In this document: piece by piece, positions 26,604 to 35,717 of the stretch
Layout of the letters: every line of letters starts with the position of its first letter
Numbering within the stretch: the stretch's first letter is position 1
NCBI RefSeq assembly: GCF_019884785.1
Contig: NZ_CP082326.1
Coordinates: forward strand, 186,001 to 250,000
DNA: 64,000 bases
Reading direction: 5' to 3'
Origin: Crassaminicella profunda
GTDB taxonomy: Bacteria; Bacillota; Clostridia; Peptostreptococcales; Thermotaleaceae
The notes under the pieces: model-generated
Database searches by the model: none
The model's input: only the letters and a program-made list of their open reading frames with translations
Told to the model about the DNA's origin: nothing
Translations under genes and position numbers: made by a program

Positions 26604-26949
26604 ACACATTCAAGTAAAATTATATAAGCTGAATTAAAAAATAAAAAAATAAATTTAAAAAATAACAAAAAACATATTGCAAAACAAAACGAAAACATGT
26701 AAAATTAAAAACAAGAAATACAAAACAAAAATAAGAAAACGAAATAAAAACCAAACAATAAAAATAATAAATTTTTCATTTCATACATGGGAAAGCTATA
26801 AAGACAAGATAAAAAATAATAAAGAAGGAGGGTATAAAGGTAAAGTAGGAAAACCTTGTCTAGGAAGAGATACAAGTTGTAAAACAGAAGGTCAAAACAT
26901 AGAACATGTAGGAAATGGTAAGTATTTTTTACAAGGAGGAGAACTGAAT
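26604..26949 (+). other. 346-base A-rich leader of iolD
   Basis: Dominated by runs of A on the plus strand. The iolD frame stays open back to 26677, but the conceptual extension is low-complexity Lys/Asn-rich sequence without family similarity, so it is treated as untranslated. No clear promoter or hairpin is seen. Confidence 0.5.
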
Positions 26950-28812
26950 ATGCAAACTGTTAGATTAACAATGGCACAAGCCTTAGTAAAGTTTTTAAAT
27001 AATCAATATATATCTGTAGATGGAAAAGAAACTAAATTTGTCAAAGGGGTAATGGGAATCTTCGGACATGGTAATGTTGTTGGATTAGGACAAGCCCTTG
27101 AACAATATAAAGATGAGATGGTTTTTTATCAAGGAAAAAATGAACAAGAGATTGCTCATGTAGCTATGGCTTATGCAAAACAAAAAAATAGAAAAGAAAT
27201 CTTTGCATGTACTGCATCAATCGGACCTGGATCATTAAATATGGTAACTGCTGCAGGAACAGCAACAGTAAACCGTATTCCACTATTATTATTACCTTCA
27301 GATGCATATGCTTGTAGACAGCCAGATCCAGTTCTTCAACAGGTAGAAGATTCTACAGATCATAACGTAACAGCTAGTGATGCTTTCAAACCTGTTAGTA
27401 AGTATTGGGATAGAGTTGCAAGACCGGAACAATTAATGACAGCAGCTATCAATGCTATGAGAGTTCTTACAGATCCAGCAGAAACAGGAGCTGTTACATT
27501 ATCATTACCACAAGATGTACAAGGTGAAAGTTATGATTATCCAGTAGAATTCTTTAAAAAGAGAGTACATTATATAGAGCGTAGAAGAATTACTGAAAAT
27601 GCATTAAATAGAGCAGTAGAATTAATTGCTAGCAAGAAAAAGCCAATGCTTATCTGCGGTGGTGGAGTAAGATATAGTGGAGCAGGAGAAGAATTAAAAG
27701 CTTTTGCAAAGAAATTCAATATTCCATTCTCTGAAACACAAGCAGGAAAAGGAACTATTCCTTGGGATTATGAAATGAACCTAGGTGGCGGTGGTGTTTG
27801 TGGAACACTTGCTGCAAACTTAATTGCAAAGGAAGCTGATTTAATTATAGCAGTTGGAACAAGATTAAATGACTTTGTTAGTTCTTCAAAATTTGCATAT
27901 CAAAATAAAGATGTTCAGATTCTTTCTATTAATGTAAACTCAATGGATGCAACAAAAATGGAATCTATGAGCGTTGTAGCAGATGCAAAGGATGCTTTAG
28001 CTGAGATAAGCAAAGAATTAGAAGGAAAAGGATATAAGGCTGCTTATACAAATGAAATCAAAGAAGCAAAAGATCAATGGAATAAAGAATGGGAAAGATT
28101 TGAAAACATTGAACTAGAAGAAGGTCTTTCACAAACAAGAGTATTAACAGAGCTTAATAAATTATTAGATGAAGATGCAATTGTTGTTTCTGCATCAGGA
28201 AGTTTACCTTCAGACTTAGAAAGAGTATGGAGACCAACTGTTGCTGATACGTATCACTTAGAATATGGTTTCTCTTGTATGGGATATGAAATATCAGGAG
28301 CATTAGGTGCAAAAATTGCAGAACCAGGAAGAGAAGTATATACATTTGTAGGAGACGGTGGATTTATGATGGGTCATTCAGATCTACACACAAGTCTTCA
28401 AGAAGGTAAAAAAATCAACATCTTATTATTTGACAATAATGGACACCAATGTATCCATAACTTACAAAGATCACAAGGAATTGATACATTTGGAACAGTA
28501 TTTAAATATAGAGAAGAAAAAACCAATGGATTAACTGGAGCAGATGTTCCTGTAAGCTTTGCAACAATCGCAAGAGGATATGGAGCAAAAGCTTATACAG
28601 TAACAACTCTAGAAGAATTAAAAGAGGCTATTGAAGCATCTAAGAAAGATACAGTATCTACATTAATCGAAATAAAAGTATTACCAGGAACTATGACTGG
28701 TGGATATGAATCATTCTGGAGAGTTGGAACAGCTCAAGTTGCTGAAAATAAGAAAGTTGAAGAAGCAGCACAAAATATGAAAGAAATGGTTGCTCAGTGC
28801 AAACCATATTAA
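26950..28812 (+). CDS. iolD: 3D-(3,5/4)-trihydroxycyclohexane-1,2-dione hydrolase IolD
   Basis: A 620-residue thiamine-diphosphate enzyme that opens the inositol-derived ring to 5-deoxy-glucuronate. The N-terminal TPP-domain Glu lies in QGKNEQEIAHVAMAYA; CTASIGPGSLNMVTAAGTAT, the central domain (LICGGGVRYSGAGEEL) and the C-terminal TPP/Mg site (VGDGGFMMGHSDLHTSLQ followed by NNGHQC) are present. The ATG at 26950 (MQTVRLTMAQAL) has AGGAGGA upstream. The length agrees with known IolD. It is followed 16 bases later by iolE. Confidence 0.95.
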   Translation: MQTVRLTMAQALVKFLNNQYISVDGKETKFVKGVMGIFGHGNVVGLGQALEQYKDEMVFYQGKNEQEIAHVAMAYAKQKNRKEIFACTASIGPGSLNMVTAAGTATVNRIPLLLLPSDAYACRQPDPVLQQVEDSTDHNVTASDAFKPVSKYWDRVARPEQLMTAAINAMRVLTDPAETGAVTLSLPQDVQGESYDYPVEFFKKRVHYIERRRITENALNRAVELIASKKKPMLICGGGVRYSGAGEELKAFAKKFNIPFSETQAGKGTIPWDYEMNLGGGGVCGTLAANLIAKEADLIIAVGTRLNDFVSSSKFAYQNKDVQILSINVNSMDATKMESMSVVADAKDALAEISKELEGKGYKAAYTNEIKEAKDQWNKEWERFENIELEEGLSQTRVLTELNKLLDEDAIVVSASGSLPSDLERVWRPTVADTYHLEYGFSCMGYEISGALGAKIAEPGREVYTFVGDGGFMMGHSDLHTSLQEGKKINILLFDNNGHQCIHNLQRSQGIDTFGTVFKYREEKTNGLTGADVPVSFATIARGYGAKAYTVTTLEELKEAIEASKKDTVSTLIEIKVLPGTMTGGYESFWRVGTAQVAENKKVEEAAQNMKEMVAQCKPY

Positions 28813-28828
28813 TAAGGAGGAGAAAATT

Positions 28829-29728
28829 ATGTTTAACAAAGAAAAATTACATTTTGGATGTGCACCAATAAACTGGACAAATGATGACCTACCTGAATTA
28901 GGTGGAGAATTAACTTATCAACAATGTTTAAGTGAAATGGCTTTAGCTGGATTTACTGGAAGTGAAATTGGAAACAAGTATCCAAAGGATTTAGATACAT
29001 TAAAAAAAGCTCTAGACCTTAGAGGTATGAGAATTTGTAATGCTTGGTTTAGCTGTGAATTCACTACAAAGCCAATGGAAGAAACAATCGAAAACTTCAA
29101 AAAGCATAGAGATTTTCTACATGCACTAGGTGCAAAGGTAATAGGTTTAGCTGAAATTGGCGTAAGTATTCAAGGTGATGAAAGTGCACCAATGTTTAAA
29201 GCTGCTCCAATCTTAACAGATGAGCAATTCGAAAAAATCGCAAAAGGTCTTGAAGAATTAGGAAGACTTGCAAAAGAAAAAGATATGGAAATTGCTTACC
29301 ATTACCATATGGGAACAGGAATCCAATCTTTAGCAGAATTAGATCGTTTAATGGATATGACAGATCCAAACTTAGTACCACTTCTATTTGATACAGGTCA
29401 TGCAACATTTGCAGGAGAAGATGCTGTAGCACTACTTAAAAAGTATATTAAGAGAGTAAGACACGTACACTTCAAAGATGTTAGAAGTGAAGTGTTAGAA
29501 AGAGTAAAAAAAGAAGAACTAAGTTTCTTACAAGCTGTAAAAAATGGTATCTTCACAGTACCTGGAGATGGAGATATGGTAGATTGGGATGGCGTATTTA
29601 AAATATTAGATGAAAACAGTTATGAAGGATGGATTGTTATTGAAGCTGAGCAAGATCCAGCAAAAGCAGATCCACTAGAGTATGCTATTAAAGCAAGAAA
29701 ATTCATCAAAGAAAAAACTGGTATCTAA
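28829..29728 (+). CDS. iolE: myo-inosose-2 dehydratase IolE
   Basis: A 299-residue TIM-barrel protein: LHFGCAPINWTNDDLPELGGE, GFTGSEIGNKYP, YHYHMGTGIQSLAELDRLMD, LLFDTGHATFAGED, VRHVHFKDVRSEVL, PGDGDMVDWDGVF and GWIVIEAEQDPA. It removes water from 2-keto-myo-inositol (scyllo-inosose) to give the trihydroxycyclohexanedione used by IolD. The ATG at 28829 has AAGGAGGAG. It lies immediately after iolD and 134 bases before iolC. Confidence 0.95.
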   Translation: MFNKEKLHFGCAPINWTNDDLPELGGELTYQQCLSEMALAGFTGSEIGNKYPKDLDTLKKALDLRGMRICNAWFSCEFTTKPMEETIENFKKHRDFLHALGAKVIGLAEIGVSIQGDESAPMFKAAPILTDEQFEKIAKGLEELGRLAKEKDMEIAYHYHMGTGIQSLAELDRLMDMTDPNLVPLLFDTGHATFAGEDAVALLKKYIKRVRHVHFKDVRSEVLERVKKEELSFLQAVKNGIFTVPGDGDMVDWDGVFKILDENSYEGWIVIEAEQDPAKADPLEYAIKARKFIKEKTGI

Positions 29729-29772
29729 GAACCAGCTAAGGAAAAGTGCATAAATGAGATAAAAATATAGGT

Positions 29773-29827
29773 AAGGTTCTCAAAAATCCGAATAAATGCT
29801 TCTTCTACGGATTTTTCGAGAATCTTT
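29773..29827 (+). terminator. Hairpin between iolE and iolC
   Basis: AAGGTTCTCAAAAATCCG pairs with a downstream arm beginning CGGATTTTTCGAGAATC. There is no clean T-run, so it may only partly terminate or may be an RNA-processing or stability element. Confidence 0.55.
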
Positions 29828-29862
29828 CCATTAAAGATAAGATTTAAACGGAGGCGGAAAAA

Positions 29863-30858
29863 ATGAATCATATAAAATTTCAATCAGATAGGGAACTTGA
29901 TGTTATTGCTGTTGGAAGACTTGGAATCGATTTAAACCCAAATGAAATCAATCGTCCATTAGAAGAAAGTATGACTTTTACAAGATATGTAGGGGGTTCT
30001 CCTGCAAATATTGCTGTTGCTACATCTAGATTAGATCTTAAAACAGGATTTATCGGAAGAGTTGCAGATGATCAGTTTGGAAGATATATTACAAGCTACT
30101 TAAAAGAAAACAACATCAATACAGATGGAATCGTAGTAGATGATAGTGGAGCAAAAACTGGACTTGCTTTTACAGAAGTAAAATCTCCATCTGAGTGTAG
30201 CTTAATCATGTATAGATATAATGCAGTAGATTTAAAAATTGAACCAAAAGATATTAGTGAAGAATATATTAAAAAATCAAAGGCTATCGTAATATCAGGA
30301 ACTGCACTTGCTGCAAGTCCATCAAGAGAAGCAGTATTCTTAGCTTTAGAATATGCTAGAAAACATGGTACTGTTGTATTCTTTGATATTGATTATCGTC
30401 CATATACATGGAAATCAGAAGCAGAAACTGCAATCTATTATACATTAGCAGCAGAAAAAAGTGATGTTATCATTGGAACTCGCGAAGAATTTGATACAAT
30501 TGAGCATTTAACAAATCCAGAAAATAAAGATGATGCAGTAACAGCAAAGCAATGGTTTGATTTTAATGCAAAGATTGTAGTTATTAAGCATGGAAAAGAA
30601 GGATCTTATGCATACACAAGTGAAGGAGAAAAAATCAGAGGAGTTGTATTCCCTGTTATCCCACTTAAAACTTTCGGAGCAGGAGATTCTTATGCAGGAG
30701 CATTTATTTATGGTCTAATCAATGATTTTGATATTGCTAAAGCTATGGAATTTGGAGCAGGTTCAGCTTCAATCGTTATTACAACAAATAGTTGTTCTGA
30801 ATCAATGCCTACAGTATCTCAAATTAAAGATTTCATTGCTACAGCAGAAAAAGAATAG
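29863..30858 (+). CDS. iolC: 5-dehydro-2-deoxygluconokinase IolC
   Basis: A 331-residue PfkB/ribokinase-family sugar kinase: LDVIAVGRLGIDLNP, RYVGGSPANIAVATSRL, GFIGRVADDQFGRYI, VFFDIDYRPYTW, VIKHGKEGSYAY and the catalytic LKTFGAGDSYAGAFIYGL with its Asp base. It phosphorylates 5-dehydro-2-deoxygluconate. It is the single-domain form, without the C-terminal DUF2090 seen in some Proteobacteria. The aldolase gene follows 16 bases later. Confidence 0.94.
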   Translation: MNHIKFQSDRELDVIAVGRLGIDLNPNEINRPLEESMTFTRYVGGSPANIAVATSRLDLKTGFIGRVADDQFGRYITSYLKENNINTDGIVVDDSGAKTGLAFTEVKSPSECSLIMYRYNAVDLKIEPKDISEEYIKKSKAIVISGTALAASPSREAVFLALEYARKHGTVVFFDIDYRPYTWKSEAETAIYYTLAAEKSDVIIGTREEFDTIEHLTNPENKDDAVTAKQWFDFNAKIVVIKHGKEGSYAYTSEGEKIRGVVFPVIPLKTFGAGDSYAGAFIYGLINDFDIAKAMEFGAGSASIVITTNSCSESMPTVSQIKDFIATAEKE

Positions 30859-30874
30859 AAGGAGGCTTCATCCT

Positions 30875-31705
30875 ATGTTAGTAAATCTAAGAGAAATTAC
30901 CAAGGAAGTAGCCGATAAAAATTGTGCGGTTGCAGGATTTAATGTGTTTGGATATGAGGATGCTTCAGCTGTTATTAGAGCTGCTGAAAAACTAAATGCA
31001 CCTGTTATTTTGATGAGTAATAAAGATGCAGTAGATTATATGCCCTTAGAGATTTATGCAGATTTATTTTGTAGATTAGCAAGAGATGCAAAGGTACCTG
31101 TATGTGTACATCTTGATCATGCTAAAAGTTACGAATTAATCGTTAGAGCTATTAAAGCAGGATATACTTCTGTTATGTATGATGGATCACAGCTTCCTCT
31201 TGAAGAAAACATAAAAAATACGAAAGAAGTTGTAAAATTAGCTAAAGCATTAGATATAAGTGTTGAAGCTGAAATTGGTTCTGTAGGATATAGTGATCCA
31301 AGTATAAAAATAAAGGGTGTATATACAAAACCAGAGGAAGCAGAAAAATTTGCAAAAGAAACAGGTGTTGATATTTTAGCTGTATCTATTGGAAATGTTC
31401 ATAAAATGGAAACACAAGGGGCAACTATTCAATATGATTTATTGAAAGAGATTCAAGAGGTTGTACCTGTGCCAATCGTGCTACATGGTTCTACTGGAAT
31501 ATTAGATGAAGATATGAAAAAACTTGTTACTTATAGAGTGGGTAAAGTAAATATTGGAACAGCTCTTCGTATGGCTTTTGGACATACTTTAAGAAAAGAA
31601 ATGGAAGAAAAGCCAAATGCTTTTGATCGACTTGTATTATCAAAAGCACCTATGGAAGCAGTAGAAAAGGCAGCTTTTGAAAAATTAAAGCTTTTAGGAT
31701 TTTAA
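30875..31705 (+). CDS. iolJ: 6-phospho-5-dehydro-2-deoxy-D-gluconate aldolase IolJ
   Basis: A 276-residue class II (zinc) aldolase: AVAGFNVFGYEDASAV, VCVHLDHAKSYE (catalytic Asp81 and zinc-ligand His82), YTSVMYDGSQLPLEENI, SVEAEIGSVG, GNVHKMETQ, VLHGSTGI and VNIGTALRMAF. It splits the phosphorylated C6 acid into dihydroxyacetone phosphate and malonate semialdehyde. The ATG at 30875 follows AAGGAGG. It is the last gene before a hairpin and a new promoter region. A second copy at 38585 differs at the catalytic position. Confidence 0.94.
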   Translation: MLVNLREITKEVADKNCAVAGFNVFGYEDASAVIRAAEKLNAPVILMSNKDAVDYMPLEIYADLFCRLARDAKVPVCVHLDHAKSYELIVRAIKAGYTSVMYDGSQLPLEENIKNTKEVVKLAKALDISVEAEIGSVGYSDPSIKIKGVYTKPEEAEKFAKETGVDILAVSIGNVHKMETQGATIQYDLLKEIQEVVPVPIVLHGSTGILDEDMKKLVTYRVGKVNIGTALRMAFGHTLRKEMEEKPNAFDRLVLSKAPMEAVEKAAFEKLKLLGF

Positions 31706-31765
31706 TTTAAAAACTAAATTTTAAAGAAAAATCATATAAAATTACTTTTAAAAATTTCAGCTATG

Positions 31766-31815
31766 GCTATGACAGACGATCTCTTTTAGATAGAGAAAAG
31801 TTGTCTTGTCATAGC
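31766..31815 (+). terminator. Hairpin terminator after iolJ
   Basis: GCTATGACAGAC pairs with GTCTTGTCATAGC with one bulge, and an inner CTCTTTT/AGAGAAAAG region extends it. A moderate T-rich tail (TAAATTTATAA) follows. Confidence 0.65.
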
Positions 31816-31987
31816 TAAATTTATAATATGGAATAGTAAAAGCTTAAAAATTTAGATGTATTTGTATTTTTATAATAGTTAGGGAATCCTATAAATGAAA
31901 AAAATAAAAGTCGGGATTTTTTATGCTTATATGAAAACGTATAAAACACTAGTATTTTAGTTAATTTAGGTATAATTTTGTGGAATA

Positions 31988-32001
31988 GGAAAACGTTACC
32001 A
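31988..32001. promoter_or_regulatory. cre/LacI-type operator-like site GGAAAACGTTACCA
   Basis: It agrees with the cre consensus at 12 of 14 positions and sits 12 bases after a TATAAT -10 box, where a bound repressor would block transcription of the CoA-transferase genes. Confidence 0.5.
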
Positions 32002-32073
32002 AAATATTTTTCTATTTAGATTTGATTTATGAGCTTATTATAAAGAATATAAGTGAGATATAGGAGGTTGGAT

Positions 32074-32721
32074 ATGAATAAAGTAATGACTATAGATGAA
32101 GTAAAGGAAAAATTTACAGAAGGAATGACCCTTATGATTGGTGGTTTTATGGGAGTAGGTACGGCAGAAAAACTTGTAGATGCAGTAGTAGAAAAGGGTG
32201 TAAAAGATTTAACTGTCATTTGTAATGATGCAGCTACACCAGGAGCAGGAGCAGGGAAATTAGTGAGAGCTAAGGTTATAAAAAAATATATTACATCTCA
32301 TATTGGATTAAATCCTGAATTAGGAAAACAGATGAGTGATCATGAAGTAGATGTTGAATTGGTTCCACAAGGAACCTTAGTAGAGAGAATTCGATCAGGT
32401 GGCTTTGGTTTAGGGGGCGTACTAACACCTACTGGAGTTGGAACAGATGTGGAGGAAGGAAAACAAAAAATAACGATACAAGGGAAAGAATATTTAGTAG
32501 AATTGCCACTAAAGGGAGATGTAGCACTAGTTAAGGGCTATCGTTGTGACAAAGCAGGAAATGTAGTATTTCGTAAATCAGCTCGAAATTTTAATCCCAT
32601 TATCGCTATGGCTTGTGACTTTGTTGTAGTAGAAGTAGAACATATTGATGAAATTGGTGAGATTGATCCAGATCACATTATGCTTCCAGGAATATTTGTA
32701 GATGCTATTATTCAAGGATAG
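32074..32721 (+). CDS. 3-oxoacid/acetate-type CoA transferase, alpha subunit (AtoD-like)
   Basis: A 215-residue class I CoA-transferase alpha subunit: EGMTLMIGGFMGVGTAEKLVDA, CNDAATPGAGAGKLV, YITSHIGLNPELGKQM, ELVPQGTLVERIRSGGFGLGGVLTPTGVGT and GYRCDKAGNVVFRKSARNFNP. It works with the beta subunit encoded 11 bases later to move CoA between short-chain acids. The exact acids (acetate, butyrate, acetoacetate, 3-hydroxypropionate) cannot be read from sequence. The ATG at 32074 has TAGGAGGT. Its place between iolJ and an acylating aldehyde dehydrogenase suggests handling of the C3 product of inositol cleavage. Confidence 0.9.
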   Translation: MNKVMTIDEVKEKFTEGMTLMIGGFMGVGTAEKLVDAVVEKGVKDLTVICNDAATPGAGAGKLVRAKVIKKYITSHIGLNPELGKQMSDHEVDVELVPQGTLVERIRSGGFGLGGVLTPTGVGTDVEEGKQKITIQGKEYLVELPLKGDVALVKGYRCDKAGNVVFRKSARNFNPIIAMACDFVVVEVEHIDEIGEIDPDHIMLPGIFVDAIIQG

Positions 32722-32732
32722 GAGTGAAATAG

Positions 32733-33401
32733 ATGACAGAAAAAATAAAAGGAAGAGAATTGATTGCAAGAAGAATTGCAAAAGAATTTAAAGATGGAGA
32801 TGTTGTTAATTTAGGAATTGGAATGCCTACAAAGGTTGCTAATTATATTCCAGAAGGGGTAGAAATCCTTTTACAGTCTGAAAATGGTTTTATTGGTATT
32901 GGAGCTGCTCCTAAGGAAGGGGAAGAGGATAAGGATTTAATTAATGCAGGGAATCAGTTTGTAACGGTTGTACCAGGAGCATGTTTTTTTGATAGTGCAA
33001 CTTCTTTTGGGATTATTCGAGGCGGACATGTAGATGCTACAGTTTTAGGGACATTAGAAGTAGATCAAGAGGGAAACATTGCAAATTATATTATCCCTGG
33101 TAAGATGGTACCTGGAATGGGTGGAGCAATGGATTTATGTACAGGTGTGAAGAAGGTAATTATTGCTACAGATCATTTAGACAAAAAGGGAAGATCCAAG
33201 ATTCTTAAAAAATGTCGTTTGCCCCTTACCGCAAAAAAAGAAGCAAATTTGATTGTAACAGATTTTGCTGTAATGGAAGTAACTGAAAAAGGACTCCTTC
33301 TAAAAGAAATTGCACAGGGTAAAACAGTAGAGGAAGTAGTAAATAATACGGAAGCGGATTTAATTATTGCTGAAGACATGAAGATTATGGAAGTGTCATA
33401 G
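32733..33401 (+). CDS. 3-oxoacid/acetate-type CoA transferase, beta subunit (AtoA-like)
   Basis: A 222-residue beta subunit carrying the catalytic Glu in the LQSENGFIGIG motif (family SENG). Other conserved parts are VVNLGIGMPTKVANYI, DSATSFGIIRGGHVDATVLG, MVPGMGGAMDLCTGVKKVI and LPLTAKKEANLIVTD. The Glu forms the covalent glutamyl-CoA intermediate. TAGGAGTG precedes the ATG. It pairs with the preceding alpha subunit and is followed by a terminator. Confidence 0.91.
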   Translation: MTEKIKGRELIARRIAKEFKDGDVVNLGIGMPTKVANYIPEGVEILLQSENGFIGIGAAPKEGEEDKDLINAGNQFVTVVPGACFFDSATSFGIIRGGHVDATVLGTLEVDQEGNIANYIIPGKMVPGMGGAMDLCTGVKKVIIATDHLDKKGRSKILKKCRLPLTAKKEANLIVTDFAVMEVTEKGLLLKEIAQGKTVEEVVNNTEADLIIAEDMKIMEVS

Positions 33402-33457
33402 AAATATATAATTGTATATGTATTTTTGTAGGCAAAAAAGAATGAATATTCTGGGAA

Positions 33458-33509
33458 AATATGGGGTGATCAAAGGTTTAAATAAAAAACTTTTTGGTCA
33501 CTCCATATT
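33458..33509 (+). terminator. Terminator after the CoA-transferase genes
   Basis: A stem of about 19 pairs joins AATATGGGGTGATCAAAGG to the arm ending TCACTCCATATT, followed by TTATG. A short open frame running across this hairpin has no ribosome site and is not a gene. Confidence 0.75.
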
Positions 33510-33703
33510 TTATGAAAATTTTAAAGAAGAAAATAAAATATTTGATGAAATAACAAAGGAACAGAAATATATAAGAATAAAAATAAAAAAACATAACAAT
33601 AAAGAAAAAAACTTATAAATTTAAATAAATAATAGAAAAAATATAATTAAAATGTTAAAATGATATATAAAGATAGATAATTTTACAAAAGGAGGAAATA
33701 TTA

Positions 33704-35095
33704 ATGAGTCAAAATGCAAAAGAATATGTAGCAAGTCTTATAGACAGAGCGAGAAAAGCACAAGCTATTGCAGACAAATTTACACAAGAGAAGGTAGATG
33801 AACTTTGTACAGCTATTGCTTGGAATATTGTAAAACCTGAAACAGCAGAAAAAATTGCAACAATGGCAGTGAAAGAGTCTACACTTGGAAACTATGATGG
33901 TAAATATGCAAAATTGATGACCAAAATCCGTGGTGGCCTTCGCGATATGAAAGGTCAAAAATCAGTAGGGGTTATTGAAAGAGATGATGAAAAGAAAATC
34001 ATGAAAGTTGCAAAGCCTGTTGGAGTAGTTGCAGCATTAGTACCTTGTACAAATCCAGAAGCAACACCAGTTCTAAAATCAATGTTTGCTATAAAGGGTA
34101 GAAATGCTATTGTTATTGCACCACATCCAAGAACAAAAAATACAAACACTTATATTGTAAATATTGTTCGTGAAACCCTTAAAAAATATGGTGCACCAGA
34201 AGATTTAGTAATCGCTGTTGATCCAGAACACGTATCAATGGATGTAAGTGGAGAATTAATGGCACAAGCTGATCTAGTATTAGCTACTGGTGGCGGTGGA
34301 ATGGTAAAAGCTGCTTACAGTTCAGGTACACCTGCATATGGTGTTGGTCAAGGAAATGCTGTTACCGTAGTAGATGAAACAGTAGATCTAAAAGAAGTTG
34401 CAAATAAAATCATGAGAAGTAAGACTTTTGACTTTGCAACAAGCTGTTCTACAGAAAATTCATGTGTAGTGCAAGTTGGTATATATGAGAAGTTCGTAAA
34501 AGCTATGGAAGCTGAAGGTGGATATTTAGTAACGGGAGACGAAAAAGAAAAGCTTCAAAATGCTATGTGGCATGATGGACACTTAAGTCGAGCAATTGTA
34601 GCTCAAGCACCAGAAACAATTGCGAAAGAAGCTGGAATTGAATTGCCAGAAGGAAAAACTTTCTTTATGGTAGAAGAAACTGGAATAGGTGCAGATTATC
34701 CATTCTCAGGAGAAAAATTATCTGTAGTAACTACACTATTTAAATATGGACAGTTCCAGGAAGCAATTGATAAAGTAAATGCAATTACTGCTTATCATGG
34801 AAGTGGTCACTCTTGCGGAATCCACACAAATGATGAAGAAAGAATTTTAGCATTAGCATTAAATACAAAAACAAGTCGCTTAATGGTAAGACAACCACAA
34901 TGTCTAGCAAACAGTGGAGCGTGGACAAATGGCATGCCAATGACATTAACACTAGGATGCGGTACTTGGGGTGGAAATATTGCATCTGAGAATGTAAGTT
35001 GGAAGCACTTAATTAATGTAACTTGGGTATCTTCACCAATCGAATCTACACAGCCAACGGATGAAGAATTATTTGGTCATATTATGTTAGATTAA
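33704..35095 (+). CDS. CoA-acylating aldehyde dehydrogenase (SauS/PduP/EutE-like)
   Basis: A 463-residue acylating aldehyde dehydrogenase: KPVGVVAALVPCTNPEATP, NAIVIAPHPRTKNTNTYIV, LVLATGGGGMVKAAYSSGTPAYGVGQGNA and the catalytic Cys248 in FATSCSTENSC. The SCSTENS form resembles sulfoacetaldehyde dehydrogenase (SauS) and related propanediol-type enzymes that link an aldehyde to its CoA ester with NAD(P). No sulfonate genes are nearby; the context is inositol breakdown, whose C3 product is malonate semialdehyde, so the natural substrate may be that aldehyde or a derived one. AGGAGGAAAT precedes the ATG. Its own terminator follows. Confidence 0.87.
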   Translation: MSQNAKEYVASLIDRARKAQAIADKFTQEKVDELCTAIAWNIVKPETAEKIATMAVKESTLGNYDGKYAKLMTKIRGGLRDMKGQKSVGVIERDDEKKIMKVAKPVGVVAALVPCTNPEATPVLKSMFAIKGRNAIVIAPHPRTKNTNTYIVNIVRETLKKYGAPEDLVIAVDPEHVSMDVSGELMAQADLVLATGGGGMVKAAYSSGTPAYGVGQGNAVTVVDETVDLKEVANKIMRSKTFDFATSCSTENSCVVQVGIYEKFVKAMEAEGGYLVTGDEKEKLQNAMWHDGHLSRAIVAQAPETIAKEAGIELPEGKTFFMVEETGIGADYPFSGEKLSVVTTLFKYGQFQEAIDKVNAITAYHGSGHSCGIHTNDEERILALALNTKTSRLMVRQPQCLANSGAWTNGMPMTLTLGCGTWGGNIASENVSWKHLINVTWVSSPIESTQPTDEELFGHIMLD

Positions 35096-35150
35096 GGGAA
35101 GTGAATTTAATAAATTTGAATCGAATACATAAATAGAGTAAGTTGTGAAA

Positions 35151-35196
35151 CAGGAGATACTTTTAAAATAATGTTTGAAAGTATCTCCTATTTATT
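35151..35196 (+). terminator. Terminator after the acylating aldehyde dehydrogenase gene
   Basis: CAGGAGATACTTT (35151-35163) pairs with AAAGTATCTCCT (35178-35189), followed by ATTTATTTT. Confidence 0.8.
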
Positions 35197-35613
35197 TTAA
35201 GAATCAAGAAGTAAATAGTTTAAACTGTCATTTGTCATATTGAAAGATGTATTTATAAGTTTAATTTGATTTTCTATGTATTTCGATTAGGTGTATTATA
35301 TTAAAAAATAATTTCATATTGTTGTGTAATGTTATTGTTTGTATTATTATTACTTTTCTTATTTTACATATTTTTTAAAAAAATAATAAAAAAATTAAAA
35401 ATTCGACAAGAAACGATAGATTTTTTATAAAAAAAGGTGTATAATCTATTTTGTGAGTAGATGATAACGATTGCTTATTATTATTTGTTTATTATTTTTG
35501 ATTTTTATTTATTAATTATTATTTTTGATTTATTATTTATTGTTTTTTAGAAAAGCTAATAATCATGAATATAGAGAGAAGTATTATTTACATGAAGGTA
35601 CAAAAAATCTGAA

Positions 35614-35645
35614 AATAAAGTATATTGAATACAATATACTTTATT
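35614..35645. repeat. Perfect 14-base inverted repeat
   Basis: AATAAAGTATATTG (35614-35627), a four-base spacer, then CAATATACTTTATT (35632-35645). It could be an operator or an RNA hairpin in the leader of the symporter gene. Confidence 0.6.
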
Positions 35646-35717
35646 CAAAATTTTCATAAGCTAGATTATTATCATCTAAAAAAGATAAAAGAAAAAGTGT
35701 ATTTTTTTTAGGGTAAA

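Larger units (their letters stand above)
31706..32073 (+). other. Intergenic region with terminator and operator-like sites before the CoA-transferase genes
   Basis: A hairpin (GCTATGACAGAC, 31766-31777, with GTCTTGTCATAGC, 31803-31815) ends the iolC-iolJ unit, although the T tail is weak. A -10-like TATAAT lies at 31971-31976, and the operator-like GGAAAACGTTACCA at 31988-32001 overlaps the expected transcription start. A partial copy, TGAAAACGT, is at 31932. No gene is supported. Confidence 0.6.

Noticed and set aside
26677-26949. In-frame upstream extension of iolD by 91 codons
   Set aside because: Low-complexity Lys/Asn-rich translation of an A-rich leader; IolD homologues begin at MQTVRLTMAQ, and a good ribosome site precedes the ATG at 26950.
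31895-31960. 21-residue peptide frame in the leader of the CoA-transferase genes
   Set aside because: It overlaps operator-like sequence and lies upstream of the probable -10 box; the ribosome site is weak.
33412-33618. 68-residue open frame after the CoA-transferase genes
   Set aside because: It runs across the terminator hairpin, has no ribosome binding site and gives a Lys/Asn-rich low-complexity product.
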